10,265 nt of DNA from JBFHES01 sp041584015 (GTDB lineage: Bacteria; Bacteroidota; Bacteroidia; Bacteroidales; M50B96), in NCBI GenBank assembly GCA_041584015.1, contig JBFHES010000171.1, positions 1-10,265 of the forward strand, in the 5' to 3' direction. How positions within the stretch are numbered: position 1 is the stretch's first letter; each line of letters starts with the position of its first letter. Of the stretch, positions 1 through 7,336 are shown in pieces. The position numbers and the translations under genes are program-made. The notes beneath the pieces are model-generated. The model was not told the origin of the DNA and searched no databases. It saw only the letters and a list, made by a program, of their open reading frames with translations.

Positions 1-87
1 CAGCGTTTGATCGAAGTAAAAACTACAACCAATACTTCCGATGAGGAACTATTAAATCGATTCATCCAAAAACAAACAGGAGAGTAA
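1..87 (+). CDS. C-terminal tail of an unidentified protein (cut by window start)
   Basis: Frame 1 is open from the first base to a TAA at 85-87 and encodes 28 residues, beginning QRLIEVKTT and ending FIQKQTGE. The tail is charged and helix-prone (SDEELLNRFIQKQ) with no recognisable motif, so I cannot name the family. A stop followed by a 105-base gap and then a clear plus-strand gene suits a real gene end. A weak inverted repeat (TCACG at 127-131, CGTGA at 139-143) lies downstream and lacks a good T-tract. The frame could be open by chance, because only 28 codons are visible. Confidence 0.5.
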   Translation, partial: QRLIEVKTTTNTSDEELLNRFIQKQTGE

Positions 88-192
88 ATCGGTTTAAACA
101 CATTCATCTGTAAATGCTGTATTGTTTCACGAACTACCCGTGATTTGATACTATATGCTATTTGCAGTATTGATACCTAAACAAAATAAAGC

Positions 193-1383
193 ATGAAATA
201 TAATTTCGACGAAGTAGTTGACAGGAAAGGAACAGGAGCATTTAAAACTGATGGCCTTGAGATGATTTATGGCAAGCAAGACTTGATTCCCTTATGGGTT
301 GCCGATATGGATTTTAAAACTCCTGATTTTGTAATTGATGCTGTTAGAGCGCGATTGGATCATGAAGTTTTTGGCTACACCATGCGACAAGACCGGTGGT
401 TTCAATCCATCATCAATTGGCTAAACCGCCGTCACGGCTGGTTAGTTGAAAAAGATTGGATTAGCTTTAGTCCCGGCGTGGTGCCTGCTTGCTCATTGTC
501 AGTAATAGCTTTTACCGAACCAGGTGATAGTATCATCATTCAACCACCTGTTTATTTCCCTTTCTTCGACATTGTAGAGAATCAAGGTCGAAAGCTTGAG
601 TTGAATCAACTCATTCTGGACAATGGCAGATATACCATGGACTTTGCAGACCTGGAAGCCAAGGCAGCTAACGGAGCAAAAATGTTAATCATCTCCCACC
701 CTCATAACCCGGGTGGTAGCGTTTGGACGCGGGAGGAACTGAATAAGTTAGCTGCAATTGCAGTTAAATACAACATGCTTGTACTTAGTGATGAAATTCA
801 TTCAGACCTTATTATGAAACCGAATAAGCATATACCGCTTGCCAAGGTGAATGATGAGATTGCCGATCTGACAATTACCGCTATCGCTCCCAGCAAGACC
901 TTTAACATGGCCGGTTTCTCAACATCGGCCGTAATTATTAAGAATAAAGAAATTAGAGAAAAATACCAGGCAAAATTAGGAACCGTTCATATTGGCCTTG
1001 GAAACATACTTGGAAATGAAGCATGCGAAGCCGCATACAATCATGGAGACGAATGGCTGGAACAACTACTTAGTTATCTGAAAGGCAATATCGATTTTGT
1101 AGATAGGTATATAAAGGCAAACCTTCCAATGCTAAAGGTGATGATACCAGAAGCAACCTATTTGGTATGGATCGATTTTAAAGCGCTTGGCCTACCCAAT
1201 GAAGAATTGAAGAACCTGATGATTGATAATGGGCTTGCCATGAACGATGGACAGATGTTTGGACCGGGCGGCGAAGGATACCAGCGAATGAATGTTGCCT
1301 GTCCAAGATCTGTTTTAGAAACGGCTTTACCTAAAATAAAAACAGCAATTGAATCGCTAAAAAAGGCAAGTACACATTTTTAA
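193..1383 (+). CDS. patB: MalY/PatB-family PLP-dependent C-S beta-lyase (cystathionine beta-lyase-like)
   Basis: This is a complete 396-residue fold-type I aminotransferase-like enzyme of the MalY/PatB subgroup. Members cleave the C-S bond of cystathionine or cysteine conjugates to give a thiol, pyruvate and ammonia in the cytoplasm. The N-terminus carries the subgroup signature around residues 33-44 (PLWVADMDFKTP). The PLP site is visible: Tyr121 in PPVYFPF to stack on the ring, HNPGG at 171-175, Asp200 in SDEIHSD to contact the pyridine nitrogen, Lys235 in APSKTF as the Schiff-base lysine, and Arg365 in QRMNVACP to bind the substrate carboxylate. The length is normal for the family. The ATG at 193 gives the standard N-terminus; no Shine-Dalgarno sequence or TAnnTTTG box is evident in the 105 bases upstream, so co-transcription with the preceding gene is possible. 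Family assignment is firm, but the physiological substrate (cystathionine or another cysteine conjugate) is inferred. Confidence 0.92.
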   Translation: MKYNFDEVVDRKGTGAFKTDGLEMIYGKQDLIPLWVADMDFKTPDFVIDAVRARLDHEVFGYTMRQDRWFQSIINWLNRRHGWLVEKDWISFSPGVVPACSLSVIAFTEPGDSIIIQPPVYFPFFDIVENQGRKLELNQLILDNGRYTMDFADLEAKAANGAKMLIISHPHNPGGSVWTREELNKLAAIAVKYNMLVLSDEIHSDLIMKPNKHIPLAKVNDEIADLTITAIAPSKTFNMAGFSTSAVIIKNKEIREKYQAKLGTVHIGLGNILGNEACEAAYNHGDEWLEQLLSYLKGNIDFVDRYIKANLPMLKVMIPEATYLVWIDFKALGLPNEELKNLMIDNGLAMNDGQMFGPGGEGYQRMNVACPRSVLETALPKIKTAIESLKKASTHF

Positions 1384-1461
1384 TGATAGGCGATAAAAAC
1401 TAATACAAAGTGTGCGTTTCATTTCATTCTTTATGTTTCTTTGTGTTTGCAATGCGTCCGG

Positions 1462-1485
1462 CACCTAACAGGTTGATATTAGGTG
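1462..1485. repeat. 7-bp inverted repeat between patB and the pagL-like gene
   Basis: CACCTAA (1462-1468) and TTAGGTG (1479-1485) are perfect inverted copies around a 10-base spacer. A competing smaller hairpin, ACCT-AAC-AGGT (1463-1473), shares the left arm, so the two folds exclude each other. No T-tract follows directly (the nearest, CTTTTG, begins six bases later). It may be a weak terminator of patB, a 5' leader hairpin of the next gene, or an operator; the sequence does not decide. Confidence 0.4.
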
Positions 1486-1523
1486 AACGACTTTTGTAAT
1501 ATTTGACTTTAAATTGCATTCAC

Positions 1524-2621
1524 GTGAAATTGACAAGATCGCTTCTATTCTTAACAATGCTCCTAAGCTCATGGCAGCTTAGCGGACAATTAAAATTGGA
1601 GAACGTACAGGATTATGTTGTTACTGCTCGATTTCATTATGGCTTCATTGTTCCGCATCATCCACCAGTTAGATACCTGCAGAAAGGACATACACCCGTT
1701 TATGAACTCACCATTGGCAAACGTTTAGATGGAGCAAAAGATTGGCACTCCGGTTATCGTTTTCCATGGCTTAGCCTTGGTTACAACTACACTAACTTTC
1801 AGTACAAAGAAGTGCTTGGAGATGCCCATAGTTTGTTTGGTGTTATCCAAATTCCAATCATACAGCGCAAAAGTTTTCTACTCGACTATAATTTTTCCTT
1901 CGGCTTTGCCTACTTTACTAAAGTTTTCAACACCACCGAAAACTATTATAATATCGTAGCAGGATCGCGGGTAAATGCTTACCTCAAACTTGGAGTAGGA
2001 CTAAGTCATCAAATATCGCCAAAATATAAGTTTAATTATGGGATCGCGCTTCTTCATTATTCAAACGGGTCAGTTAAGAAACCTAATCTGGGAATCAATC
2101 AGGCGGTTCTTAACATGGCGCTTAGCTTTGATGCTTCCAGAAAGGAATCGATGAAGCTACCAGAGAAAACTACACGCTTAAACGGAGGTGAATGGCTGGT
2201 GGTGATAGCTGGAGGCTGGAAAGAAATATCAGTCTCAAATCCCAAGACATTTTCTGCATTTTCAAGTACCATAAATTACGAGCGTAGATTTCTTAAGAAA
2301 CAGCTTGGTGTAGGAATGGATTTCTTTTATGATGGTTCACTTACTTCTGTTGAAGACAAAGAAGCTAATTTCACATCAGATCCGGCAAACAACTTCAGAC
2401 AAGGAATTCATGTTGGCTACGGTTTGGTTTTTGGGAATATGGTATTTACTGTAAACACCGGATATTATCTTTTCTTGAAACATAACACAGATGGGCATGT
2501 TTATAGTCGTTTTGGTCTTAGATACTATTTTGAGAATAATCTGGTAGCAAACCTCAGTTTAAAAACCCACCTTGGCGTTGCCGACTTTGTTGAATGGGGT
2601 TTTGGATATTACATAAGATAA
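1524..2621 (+). CDS. PagL-like acyloxyacyl hydrolase / lipid A 3-O-deacylase family, outer-membrane beta-barrel
   Basis: This is a secreted beta-barrel of the PagL type, whose characterised members remove the 3-O-linked acyl chain from lipid A in the outer membrane. I choose the GTG at 1524 because it gives a clean signal peptide (MKLTRSLLFLTMLLSSWQL, cleavage near SGQ) and 365 residues. A TTG at 1503 would add seven residues that do not look like a signal peptide, and an ATG at 1557 would destroy it. The active-site strand reads LHYSNGSVKKPNLGIN, with His178 and Ser180 matching the catalytic pair of Pseudomonas PagL; the residue in the catalytic Glu position is Asn192. Alternating hydrophobic strands continue to the aromatic C-terminus (GFGYYIR), which suits outer-membrane insertion. 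At about 345 mature residues it is far longer than Pseudomonas PagL (about 150), having an extra C-terminal half as in many Bacteroidota homologues. A weak promoter-like box, TATGTTTC at 1432-1439, lies upstream. The M16 gene follows after 46 bases. Confidence 0.82.
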   Translation: MKLTRSLLFLTMLLSSWQLSGQLKLENVQDYVVTARFHYGFIVPHHPPVRYLQKGHTPVYELTIGKRLDGAKDWHSGYRFPWLSLGYNYTNFQYKEVLGDAHSLFGVIQIPIIQRKSFLLDYNFSFGFAYFTKVFNTTENYYNIVAGSRVNAYLKLGVGLSHQISPKYKFNYGIALLHYSNGSVKKPNLGINQAVLNMALSFDASRKESMKLPEKTTRLNGGEWLVVIAGGWKEISVSNPKTFSAFSSTINYERRFLKKQLGVGMDFFYDGSLTSVEDKEANFTSDPANNFRQGIHVGYGLVFGNMVFTVNTGYYLFLKHNTDGHVYSRFGLRYYFENNLVANLSLKTHLGVADFVEWGFGYYIR

Positions 2622-2667
2622 ATAACAGGCAAGCTGAAAACTTAGACAAAATTAAGGGAACATTTTT

Positions 2668-3960
2668 ATGAGCACACTCGATAGAACTATTGCACCGGTT
2701 TTTCATGAAATCACTGAAATTAAGCTACCAACCATTGAAACATCCATTCTTGAAAATGGGATTCAGGTGCATTACCTCAATGCGGGTTCTCAAGATGTTG
2801 TGAAGGTGGAACTCATTTTTGAGGCTGGTGTTTGGCAGCAACCGGCACCTCTTATTTCTTCACTTACCAATGCCATGTTGCTCGAAGGAACATCAAATTA
2901 TAGCTCTGCTCAATTATCAGAGAAAATTGATTTCTACGGAGCTTACCTGCATCCACAGATTGATAAAGACAGTGCTTCTATTACCCTGTACACGCTAACA
3001 AAATACCTTCCGGAGACCATTGGAATTATCAAAGATGTGATCAATTATTCGGTATTTCCTGAGAATGAATTTGAAACACTGGTGAGCAAACGACGCCAGC
3101 AGTTTATCGTCGATAGTGATAAAGTAAAAGTACTTGCGGCCCGAAAATTTCAAGAAGTAATATTCGGAACAAATTCCCCATACGGAGTATCGGCAAAGAT
3201 TGAAGATTTCAAAAAAGTAAACAGTCATAAACTGCACGAATTCTTTTACCATCACTATAGTTCGAAAAATTGTAAAATAATTGTTGCAGGCAAAATCACC
3301 GAAAAGGTTAAATCTATTATTACCGACGAATTCTCAAACAGTTTTGGAAATCAAGCGCTAACATCGGCAAATAATAGTGTAGGCGTTGCTTCGTCCAATG
3401 AAAAGCAAAGTTACGTTGCTAAAAGTGCGGCCGTGCAATCAGCAATTCGGGTTGGAAAACCAATGATCAACAAGAAACACCCCGATTACGCCAGACTTAA
3501 AGTTTTAAATACAGTGCTGGGCGGATACTTTGGGTCGCGTTTAATGAATAATATTCGCGAAGACAAGGGCTACACCTATGGCATTAACTCTTTGCTAATC
3601 TCCTTAAAGAACTCCGGCTACTTTACCGTGGCCACTGAAGTTGGAAGTGAGTTTGGCGAGCAAACCCTAACTGAGATCAAGAAAGAAATGCAACTCTTGA
3701 ACGATCAGTTAATTCCGCAGGAAGAACTAAATCGGGTAAGAAGTTATATGATGGGAGAATTGCTTAGAAACGTGGATGGTCCCTTTTCTGCTTCTGAAAG
3801 TTACCGCTCATTAATCGAATTCGATCTTGATTTCTCGTTCATCACAGAAATGGCCAGCACGATAAGAAGAACAAAAGCTGACCAATTAATAAGTTTGGCT
3901 CAGGATTATTTAAACCCTGACTCGATGTACTATGTTGTTGCCGGTCCCGAAAAGGAATAA
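2668..3960 (+). CDS. M16-family (insulinase-like) protein lacking the zinc motif; probable non-catalytic subunit
   Basis: This 430-residue protein has two M16 halves: an N-terminal domain (about 22-200) and a C-terminal domain (about 250-425). In active M16 peptidases the first half has HxxEH just before a Gly-Thr. Here the aligned stretch is Ser65-Leu-Thr-Asn68-Ala69, followed by MLLEGT, so all three motif residues are replaced and zinc hydrolysis is not expected. The C-terminal half keeps the substrate-binding Arg/Tyr pair: GGYFGSRLMNNIREDKGYTY has Arg297 and Tyr304 seven residues apart, as in insulin-degrading enzyme. This fits the inactive partner of a heterodimeric M16 peptidase. No signal peptide is seen, so it is probably cytoplasmic. 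An SD-like AAGGGA (2654-2659) precedes the ATG by eight bases, unusual among genes here. The 46-base gap suggests co-transcription with the PagL-like gene. The catalytic partner is not in this window. Confidence 0.85.
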   Translation: MSTLDRTIAPVFHEITEIKLPTIETSILENGIQVHYLNAGSQDVVKVELIFEAGVWQQPAPLISSLTNAMLLEGTSNYSSAQLSEKIDFYGAYLHPQIDKDSASITLYTLTKYLPETIGIIKDVINYSVFPENEFETLVSKRRQQFIVDSDKVKVLAARKFQEVIFGTNSPYGVSAKIEDFKKVNSHKLHEFFYHHYSSKNCKIIVAGKITEKVKSIITDEFSNSFGNQALTSANNSVGVASSNEKQSYVAKSAAVQSAIRVGKPMINKKHPDYARLKVLNTVLGGYFGSRLMNNIREDKGYTYGINSLLISLKNSGYFTVATEVGSEFGEQTLTEIKKEMQLLNDQLIPQEELNRVRSYMMGELLRNVDGPFSASESYRSLIEFDLDFSFITEMASTIRRTKADQLISLAQDYLNPDSMYYVVAGPEKE

Positions 3961-3974
3961 GCGCAATCAGCTTA
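3958..3974. terminator. Possible weak bidirectional terminator containing both stop codons
   Basis: TAAGC (3958-3962) and GCTTA (3970-3974) are perfect inverted copies around a 7-base loop. The outer TAA of the left arm is the M16 stop codon, and the TTA of the right arm is the lolA stop codon read on the plus strand. The flanks are moderately T-rich on each outgoing strand but neither has a run of five T. The structure fits the place where convergent transcripts must end, but five pairs is a weak stem. Confidence 0.3.
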
Positions 3975-4685
3975 CTCTTCTTCGCGCAAATCAACTAATT
4001 CCACATCAGGAAATTGTTGTGGATCGAACACGAAGAAATCATCTTGAATAGCAGTATTGGTAACAAACTCTGAAACCTCAATAAAATAGTTTGAGCCATT
4101 CTGCCCAAAGTACTTCACTGACATTAGTTCGTACTTGCTCTTATCAATTGTTAATAGAATTTTACTGTAATCAATTGCTGATTCCTCATCAGGAAGCAAG
4201 CCTTGCTCTAAATGCTCCGGGTACAGCTCAATCTGAACAATAACACGCGCATCTGTTTTCTGCTCGCCAACCAGTTTGTATTTAAAATCTTCATGATATC
4301 CTGAGAAAATCTTCTTTGGATTATTCATAAATGAATTATCATTGGGGTCGCGGTTAGATATATTTACCTCATCTGCATCAACAATATGCGACCAAATAGT
4401 GGTTCCATCACAATAAGTTTCCAAGCCCATTAAATTCAATCGATAAGAATCGCCCTTAAAAGAAACTTCACCAAGGTATTCCTCCTTGATGTCCTCCTGC
4501 AAATTCTCCAGTGTAAATGAGAATTTCGACTTTACCGTTTTAAAGGTATTTGATTTCTCTACTAACTTATCCAGCACCTCTTTGGCAGCCGGATCTTTTA
4601 TTTGGGGATATTTGTTTTGTTGTGCAAAAACGCCTGCAGCGAGGCTCAGTATAGCTATTAAAGCAAAATATTTTTTCATCTTCAT
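3972..4685 (-). CDS. lolA: LolA-like outer-membrane lipoprotein carrier protein
   Basis: This is a 237-residue periplasmic protein of the LolA family, which accepts lipoproteins from the inner-membrane LolCDE complex and carries them to the outer membrane. A signal peptide is clear (MKMKKYFALIAILSLAAGVFAQQ, cleavage near residue 21). The mature part begins with a helix (DPAAKEVLDKLVEKSNTFKTVKSKFSF, in the usual LolA position), then the half-barrel core with YCDGTTIWSH (91-100) and VNISNRDP. It ends in the typical FFVFDPQQFPDVELVDLR segment (217-234). It starts 12 bases after the ftsK stop, so it is almost certainly translated from the ftsK transcript. A second ATG two codons in (4677-4679) is an alternative start with the same signal peptide. 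Bacteroidota generally lack a clear LolB, so delivery at the outer membrane is not explained. The 3' end faces the M16 gene. Confidence 0.88.
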   Translation of the reverse strand: MKMKKYFALIAILSLAAGVFAQQNKYPQIKDPAAKEVLDKLVEKSNTFKTVKSKFSFTLENLQEDIKEEYLGEVSFKGDSYRLNLMGLETYCDGTTIWSHIVDADEVNISNRDPNDNSFMNNPKKIFSGYHEDFKYKLVGEQKTDARVIVQIELYPEHLEQGLLPDEESAIDYSKILLTIDKSKYELMSVKYFGQNGSNYFIEVSEFVTNTAIQDDFFVFDPQQFPDVELVDLREEE

Positions 4686-4697
4686 TTTTTTACAAAG

Positions 4698-7184
4698 TTA
4701 CAGAGTATTCAAGAACTGTTCCAAAGAATACTCATCCGGATATAAAACCTGACGCGCTTTACTTCCTTCATAAGATCCCACTACCCCTGCAGCTTCTAAT
4801 TGATCAATTATTCGTCCCGCCCGATTATATCCTATTGAAAATTTACGCTGGATAAGTGAGGTAGAACCTTGTTGATGCATAACCACCAATCGGGCCGCAT
4901 CTTCAAACATTTCATCTCTTTTTGAGAGGTCAACCTCACCCAGCTCCGATCCGCTTCCTTCCTCAACATATTCCGGTAACATATGTGCAGTTGGGTAGCC
5001 TTGTTGCTGATTTATAAAATCTGTAATTTTTTCTAATTCCGGTGTATCAACAAATGCACATTGCAAACGCACCATGTCGCCTCCTGTTGATATCAACATA
5101 TCACCACGACCAATAAGTTGATTGGCACCAGGTGAATCAAGAATTGTACGTGAATCGATCATCGAAGACACCCTAAAAGCAATTCGAGCAGGGAAGTTCG
5201 CTTTAATCAATCCGGTAATAATATTTGTTGATGGACGCTGTGTCGCAATGATTAAATGAATTCCAATAGCCCTTGCCAACTGGGCGATACGAGCAATAGG
5301 CGCTTCAATTTCCTTGCCAGCCGTCATGATTAAATCAGCAAACTCGTCAACCACTAAAACAATATAAGGTAAAAAGCGATGCCCCTTTTCAGGATTCAGG
5401 CGGCGTGCTTTAAACTTTGCATTATATTCCTTGATATTTCGCACCATTGCCAACTTTAACAAATTGTAACGCTGATCCATTTCTACGGTAAGTGAGTTTA
5501 ATGTATGTACCACTTTTTGCGTATCGGTGATAATAGCTTCTTCTGCATCAGGTAACTTAGCCAAATAATGCTTTTCAATATTTGAATATAATGTAAGCTC
5601 CACCTTCTTCGGATCAACCAGTACAAACTTTAATTCGGATGGATGCTTTTTATATAATAATGATGTTAGAATTGCATTTAGTCCAACTGACTTACCCTGC
5701 CCTGTTGCACCAGCAACCAGCAAGTGAGGCATTTTTGTTAAGTCGAAAACAAAGGTGTCGTTTGAGATGGTTTTACCAATGGCTACTGGCAATTCATATT
5801 TTGATTCCTGAAACTTTACCGAACTCATAATCGAGCGCATGGATACAATTTCAGGCTTCTGATTAGGCACTTCTATACCAATGGTACCCTTACCAGGAAT
5901 TGGCGCAATAATACGAATACCTAATGCAGCAAGACTTAGTGCTATATCATCCTCAAGGTTTTTAATTTTAGAAATTCGAATACCCGGTGCCGGAACAATC
6001 TCATATAAGGTGATTGTTGGTCCGATGGTAGCTTTAATCTTCTCGATCTTGATCTTGTAGTGTGAGAGCGTTTCTACAATCTTATTCTTATTCGAAACCA
6101 GCTCCTCCTTGCTAACTTCAGAATTTTCTGATTTGTGATCTTCCAATAATGAAAAATCAGGAAACTTATAATTCGATAAATCCAGAAGCGGATCATACTC
6201 TCCTAACTCCTCCAACGGATTCGTTCCTTTATTTTCTTTCAGCTCCTCCTGCTTTTCTTCCTTTTTCACAACCGTAAACTCGTCAGAAGAAGCGTCGGCC
6301 TTAATGGGTTCAGATACCTTAGGTTCGGGTAAGGTATCCAGATCCTGATTAAATTCAACTTCAGAGATATCATTATCAAGAGCAGCTTTGCTTGATTCAG
6401 AAAATGAATCGGTGCTTAGCTCGTTATCACTAATCTCAATGGAGAGGGGTGTGTCTTCGGCAAATGCAAGCGGCATGTCTTCTTTGCCTTTATCGCTTGA
6501 ATCTGTTTTAGCCGTCTTAGCAGCTTTGCCTGACGTCGAGGCTGCCTTCACTTTTTTATCGACTAATGCCGTGCCTTTAAATAGTAAACCTTTAACAAAC
6601 GGCAAGAATCCCTTAAAGCTAAACACCAGAAAAACAAACAATATCAGAATCAGTAAAAAAGCGGATCCTACTTTACCAATAAGATTATTTAACCAGCCAG
6701 CCATATTAATACCATGTCCTCCACCCGGTCCACTGCCTAAAAATCCGCCTGCATCGCTAAATAAATAACTTAAGAAGATGGATAGCCAAATAGTAATAAA
6801 GATGGTATGACGTGTGGTTCTGCCGATTGGCAACAGCTGCACTTTCAATAGTTTGAAGCCATAAAGAAATAATAAGAATGGAATTGAGAAGGCCGCTAAA
6901 CCAAACCATTTATTCATGAATTGATTGGCGAGAATTGCACCGATTTTAGCCGACCAGTTTTCCGCCTGCATTTCGCGACTTTCGAATAAATTGGACCATA
7001 CGAACTCCTGATCAATTTTCCAGGTGAATAAAAACGAAACAAACGCCAAAAGCAAAATGAAAGAACACATGATCAGAAAAATCCCAAAACTTACCTGGAA
7101 TCTCTTATCATTAAAGAATGTGTTCAAGGATGATACAATATTCTTATTTGAAGATTTAGTGGGTTTTACTCGTTTTTTTGCCAT
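4698..7184 (-). CDS. ftsK: DNA translocase FtsK
   Basis: This is an 828-residue septal DNA pump that moves chromosome dimers and terminus regions across the division plane. The N-terminus has four predicted membrane helices (about 32-54, 93-112, 126-143 and 174-192). An acidic Asp/Glu/Ser-rich linker runs from about 215 to 360. The alpha domain (about 362-460) includes IGPTITLYEIVPAPGIRISK. The RecA-like motor has Walker A GATGQGKS (492-499) and Walker B IVLVVDE (608-614), then IATQRPS (646-652). The C-terminal gamma winged helix (about 757-816) has the DNA-recognition signature QRKFSIGYNRAGRIIDQLE. All parts are present and intact. The linker is much shorter than the one in E. coli FtsK (1329 residues in total), as is common outside enterobacteria. 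It has a candidate promoter at 7222-7252, and the upstream gene is cut off by a terminator. lolA follows after 12 bases in the same direction. Confidence 0.97.
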   Translation of the reverse strand: MAKKRVKPTKSSNKNIVSSLNTFFNDKRFQVSFGIFLIMCSFILLLAFVSFLFTWKIDQEFVWSNLFESREMQAENWSAKIGAILANQFMNKWFGLAAFSIPFLLFLYGFKLLKVQLLPIGRTTRHTIFITIWLSIFLSYLFSDAGGFLGSGPGGGHGINMAGWLNNLIGKVGSAFLLILILFVFLVFSFKGFLPFVKGLLFKGTALVDKKVKAASTSGKAAKTAKTDSSDKGKEDMPLAFAEDTPLSIEISDNELSTDSFSESSKAALDNDISEVEFNQDLDTLPEPKVSEPIKADASSDEFTVVKKEEKQEELKENKGTNPLEELGEYDPLLDLSNYKFPDFSLLEDHKSENSEVSKEELVSNKNKIVETLSHYKIKIEKIKATIGPTITLYEIVPAPGIRISKIKNLEDDIALSLAALGIRIIAPIPGKGTIGIEVPNQKPEIVSMRSIMSSVKFQESKYELPVAIGKTISNDTFVFDLTKMPHLLVAGATGQGKSVGLNAILTSLLYKKHPSELKFVLVDPKKVELTLYSNIEKHYLAKLPDAEEAIITDTQKVVHTLNSLTVEMDQRYNLLKLAMVRNIKEYNAKFKARRLNPEKGHRFLPYIVLVVDEFADLIMTAGKEIEAPIARIAQLARAIGIHLIIATQRPSTNIITGLIKANFPARIAFRVSSMIDSRTILDSPGANQLIGRGDMLISTGGDMVRLQCAFVDTPELEKITDFINQQQGYPTAHMLPEYVEEGSGSELGEVDLSKRDEMFEDAARLVVMHQQGSTSLIQRKFSIGYNRAGRIIDQLEAAGVVGSYEGSKARQVLYPDEYSLEQFLNTL

Positions 7185-7221
7185 TCAAATAGTACCTGTT
7201 CTGTTTGCGAAATTGCAAGCA

Positions 7222-7252
7222 CAAATTTCAGAAATTAATATCGCAATTACAA
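7222..7252 (-). promoter_or_regulatory. Candidate Bacteroidota-type promoter of ftsK-lolA
   Basis: Read on the minus strand, a TTG (7252-7250) is followed after 20 bases by GAAATTTG (7229-7222). This matches the Bacteroidota primary-sigma pattern (TTG, about 19-21 bases, TAnnTTTG) with one mismatch in the -7 box. Transcription would start near 7217, giving a leader of about 33 bases. It lies between the upstream terminator and the ftsK start, where a promoter is needed. Confidence 0.45.
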
Positions 7253-7256
7253 TTGC
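7243..7256. repeat. Inverted repeat overlapping the ftsK -33 box
   Basis: GCAATT (7243-7248) and AATTGC (7251-7256) are perfect inverted copies two bases apart. The repeat covers the TTG of the proposed -33 box (7250-7252). It could be a binding site for a dimeric regulator, but AT-rich DNA gives such short repeats by chance. Confidence 0.3.
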
Positions 7257-7272
7257 TTTATTAAATGATATC

Positions 7273-7314
7273 AATAAATAAAAATGTCCTGAAAATGATA
7301 AAATTTCCAGGACA
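7273..7314 (-). terminator. Rho-independent terminator after the DUF4412-like gene
   Basis: TGTCCTG (7285-7291) pairs with CAGGACA (7308-7314). After one A-C mismatch, AAAT pairs with ATTT, leaving a short loop. On the minus strand the hairpin is followed at once by TTTTTATTTATTG. It begins 22 bases beyond the stop of the gene ending at 7337, the right place and orientation to end that transcript before ftsK. Confidence 0.8.
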
Positions 7315-7336
7315 CTTAACAAGAATATTTTATAGT

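Noticed and set aside
127..143. TCACG/CGTGA hairpin between the first partial gene and patB
   Set aside because: The stem has only five pairs and is followed by TTTGAT, so I do not call it a terminator, although it may help end the upstream transcript.
1503..1523. TTG at 1503 as start of the PagL-like gene
   Set aside because: It would place TLNCIH ahead of an already complete signal peptide that begins at the GTG at 1524.
2995..3255. Minus-strand open frame of 86 codons inside the M16 gene
   Set aside because: It is Phe/Tyr/Ile-rich, as expected from the complement of AT-rich coding DNA, and has no start context or neighbours.
6388..6768. Plus-strand open frame of 126 codons inside ftsK
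   Set aside because: It lies opposite the low-complexity acidic linker of FtsK, its translation is Ser/Pro/Leu-rich with no motif, and the opposing gene is certain.
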